Below are positions 63,300-64,000 of a stretch of 64,000 nucleotides of DNA, one piece after another. Each line of letters opens with the position of its first letter. The first letter of the stretch is position 1. The position numbers and the translations under genes are program-made. Source of the stretch: Leucocoprinus leucothites (taxonomy: Eukaryota; Basidiomycota; Agaricomycetes; Agaricales; Agaricaceae); contig JAACJO010000015.1 in NCBI GenBank assembly GCA_013368445.1, positions 744,001-808,000 on the forward strand, given 5' to 3'. Under the pieces are notes generated by a model. That model was given only the letters and a program-made list of their open reading frames with translations. It was not told where the DNA came from and did no database searches.

Positions 63300-64000
63300 T
63301 TATTTAGTTGAGTGACATAGTTCAACGTGCAGAGTCGGATAAGCTCGCACTCGTGTCTCGTCTCCTTCACAATCATTCGACACTCAGCGTAACATCAAAG
63401 TAGTAGTGTTTCGTTCGACCGCAACTCGTAAGAGCCTTTACTAAGGAAAATCACACAACAGGTTTGAATAAACTACATTATCATTGAATGTCAAAAGCGG
63501 TGTAGATAAAGGTACTGATGTCACTCAGAGTCGAATGTGCCACACTGAGCTCAACCCGATAATTGACAAGTAGGGCGATCTTGGCACAGGAGAGCCTAAG
63601 CACGTCGCCAAGCCAGCTCGTACAGTGTCCTACCACAAATGCTGCATTTCTTTCAATGTGCATGAGAAGCACCACTGAAGAGGCGCAAGGTCTTTGTCTC
63701 AAAATCCCTGCGAGTTGACGCAGGGAGAAACCTGCTATCGAAGCTTCCGGGCCCTTTAAGAGGTTGGAATAATGTCTGCCAAGAGTGGAGGCTAGCTGCT
63801 CAGTCATGTATTTAAGTGGACAGAGATGAACTTACACAATCATGCGGTCCAACCGGAACTCATTCCGTGATTCTGAGTTTGTCAAGGTCGAGATCGAGGG
63901 CCAAAGTCAGTCTGTCGAGGTCGAGGGTCGAGCTCGTCCCGCACGACAGAGTAACACTCTCTTTCCCGCCAGCCCAGCTGGTGTAGCTTCGAAGCGTCAT
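63300..64000 (-). pseudogene. Decayed copy of the small gene convergent to the NACHT unit
   Basis: Read on the minus strand, the segment parallels 55200-56010: HDASKLHQLGWRERE (near 63980) corresponds to HDSLELHRLGQRKDR downstream of C; DPRPRQT follows in both; YELAWRRA-stop-ALLCQDRPTCQLSG (near 63590) corresponds to YKLAWWRTLTLLPQNRVICQ. Two stop codons interrupt this block in D. The ORF at 63481-63807 is in a different frame from the matching block. The unit continues past the window edge. Confidence 0.4.

Larger units (their letters stand above)
60551..64000. repeat. Segmental duplication, unit 2 (NACHT copy D plus downstream minus-strand segment)
   Basis: Homologous to 52508-56010 in gene order and orientation. 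The right end of the unit lies outside the window. Confidence 0.65.

Overview
The window is eukaryotic and fungal, almost certainly from an agaricomycete (mushroom-forming basidiomycete). Evidence: genes are dense and broken by many short introns of about 50-60 bp with GT...AG ends; spermidine synthase and saccharopine dehydrogenase are fused in one reading frame, an arrangement typical of basidiomycetes; and there are a basidiomycete-type atypical G-alpha subunit, DUF6534-like membrane proteins and NACHT (NLR-like) proteins of mushroom type. No rRNA, secure tRNA, CRISPR array or intact transposon was seen. Most coordinates below span start codon to stop codon and include introns.

Left part (1-19.5 kb), mostly housekeeping: the end of a Pro/Gln-rich protein; an AIF/AMID-like flavin oxidoreductase; an atypical G-alpha subunit; a formamidase/acetamidase carrying an in-frame stop; the mismatch-repair MutL homologue PMS1; a secreted PLC-like phosphodiesterase with a hydrophobic tail; the RNA polymerase III factor BRF1; and an HMG-box protein.

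Middle (19.5-45.6 kb): a gene-poor stretch with a degenerate DUF6534-like membrane gene, then the SPE3-LYS9 fusion (polyamine and lysine synthesis), the protein farnesyltransferase beta subunit, two tandem DUF6534-like genes, an LSH/DDM1/IRC5-type chromatin remodeller, a second PLC-like phosphodiesterase without the hydrophobic tail, and an unclassified multi-pass membrane protein.

Right part (45.6-64 kb), accessory: four paralogous NACHT proteins (A+, B-, C+, D+). They share a short N-terminal motif, a NACHT module and a C-terminal Cys-rich module of about 75 residues in place of WD40, ankyrin or TPR repeats. A, B and C look intact. D carries one nonsense codon and three frameshifts. C and D each have a related minus-strand segment downstream, so the C/D unit looks like a segmental duplication. 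Between them lies a decayed receiver-domain fragment of a hybrid histidine kinase. The NACHT cluster with its shared C-terminal module is the best candidate for an undescribed system.
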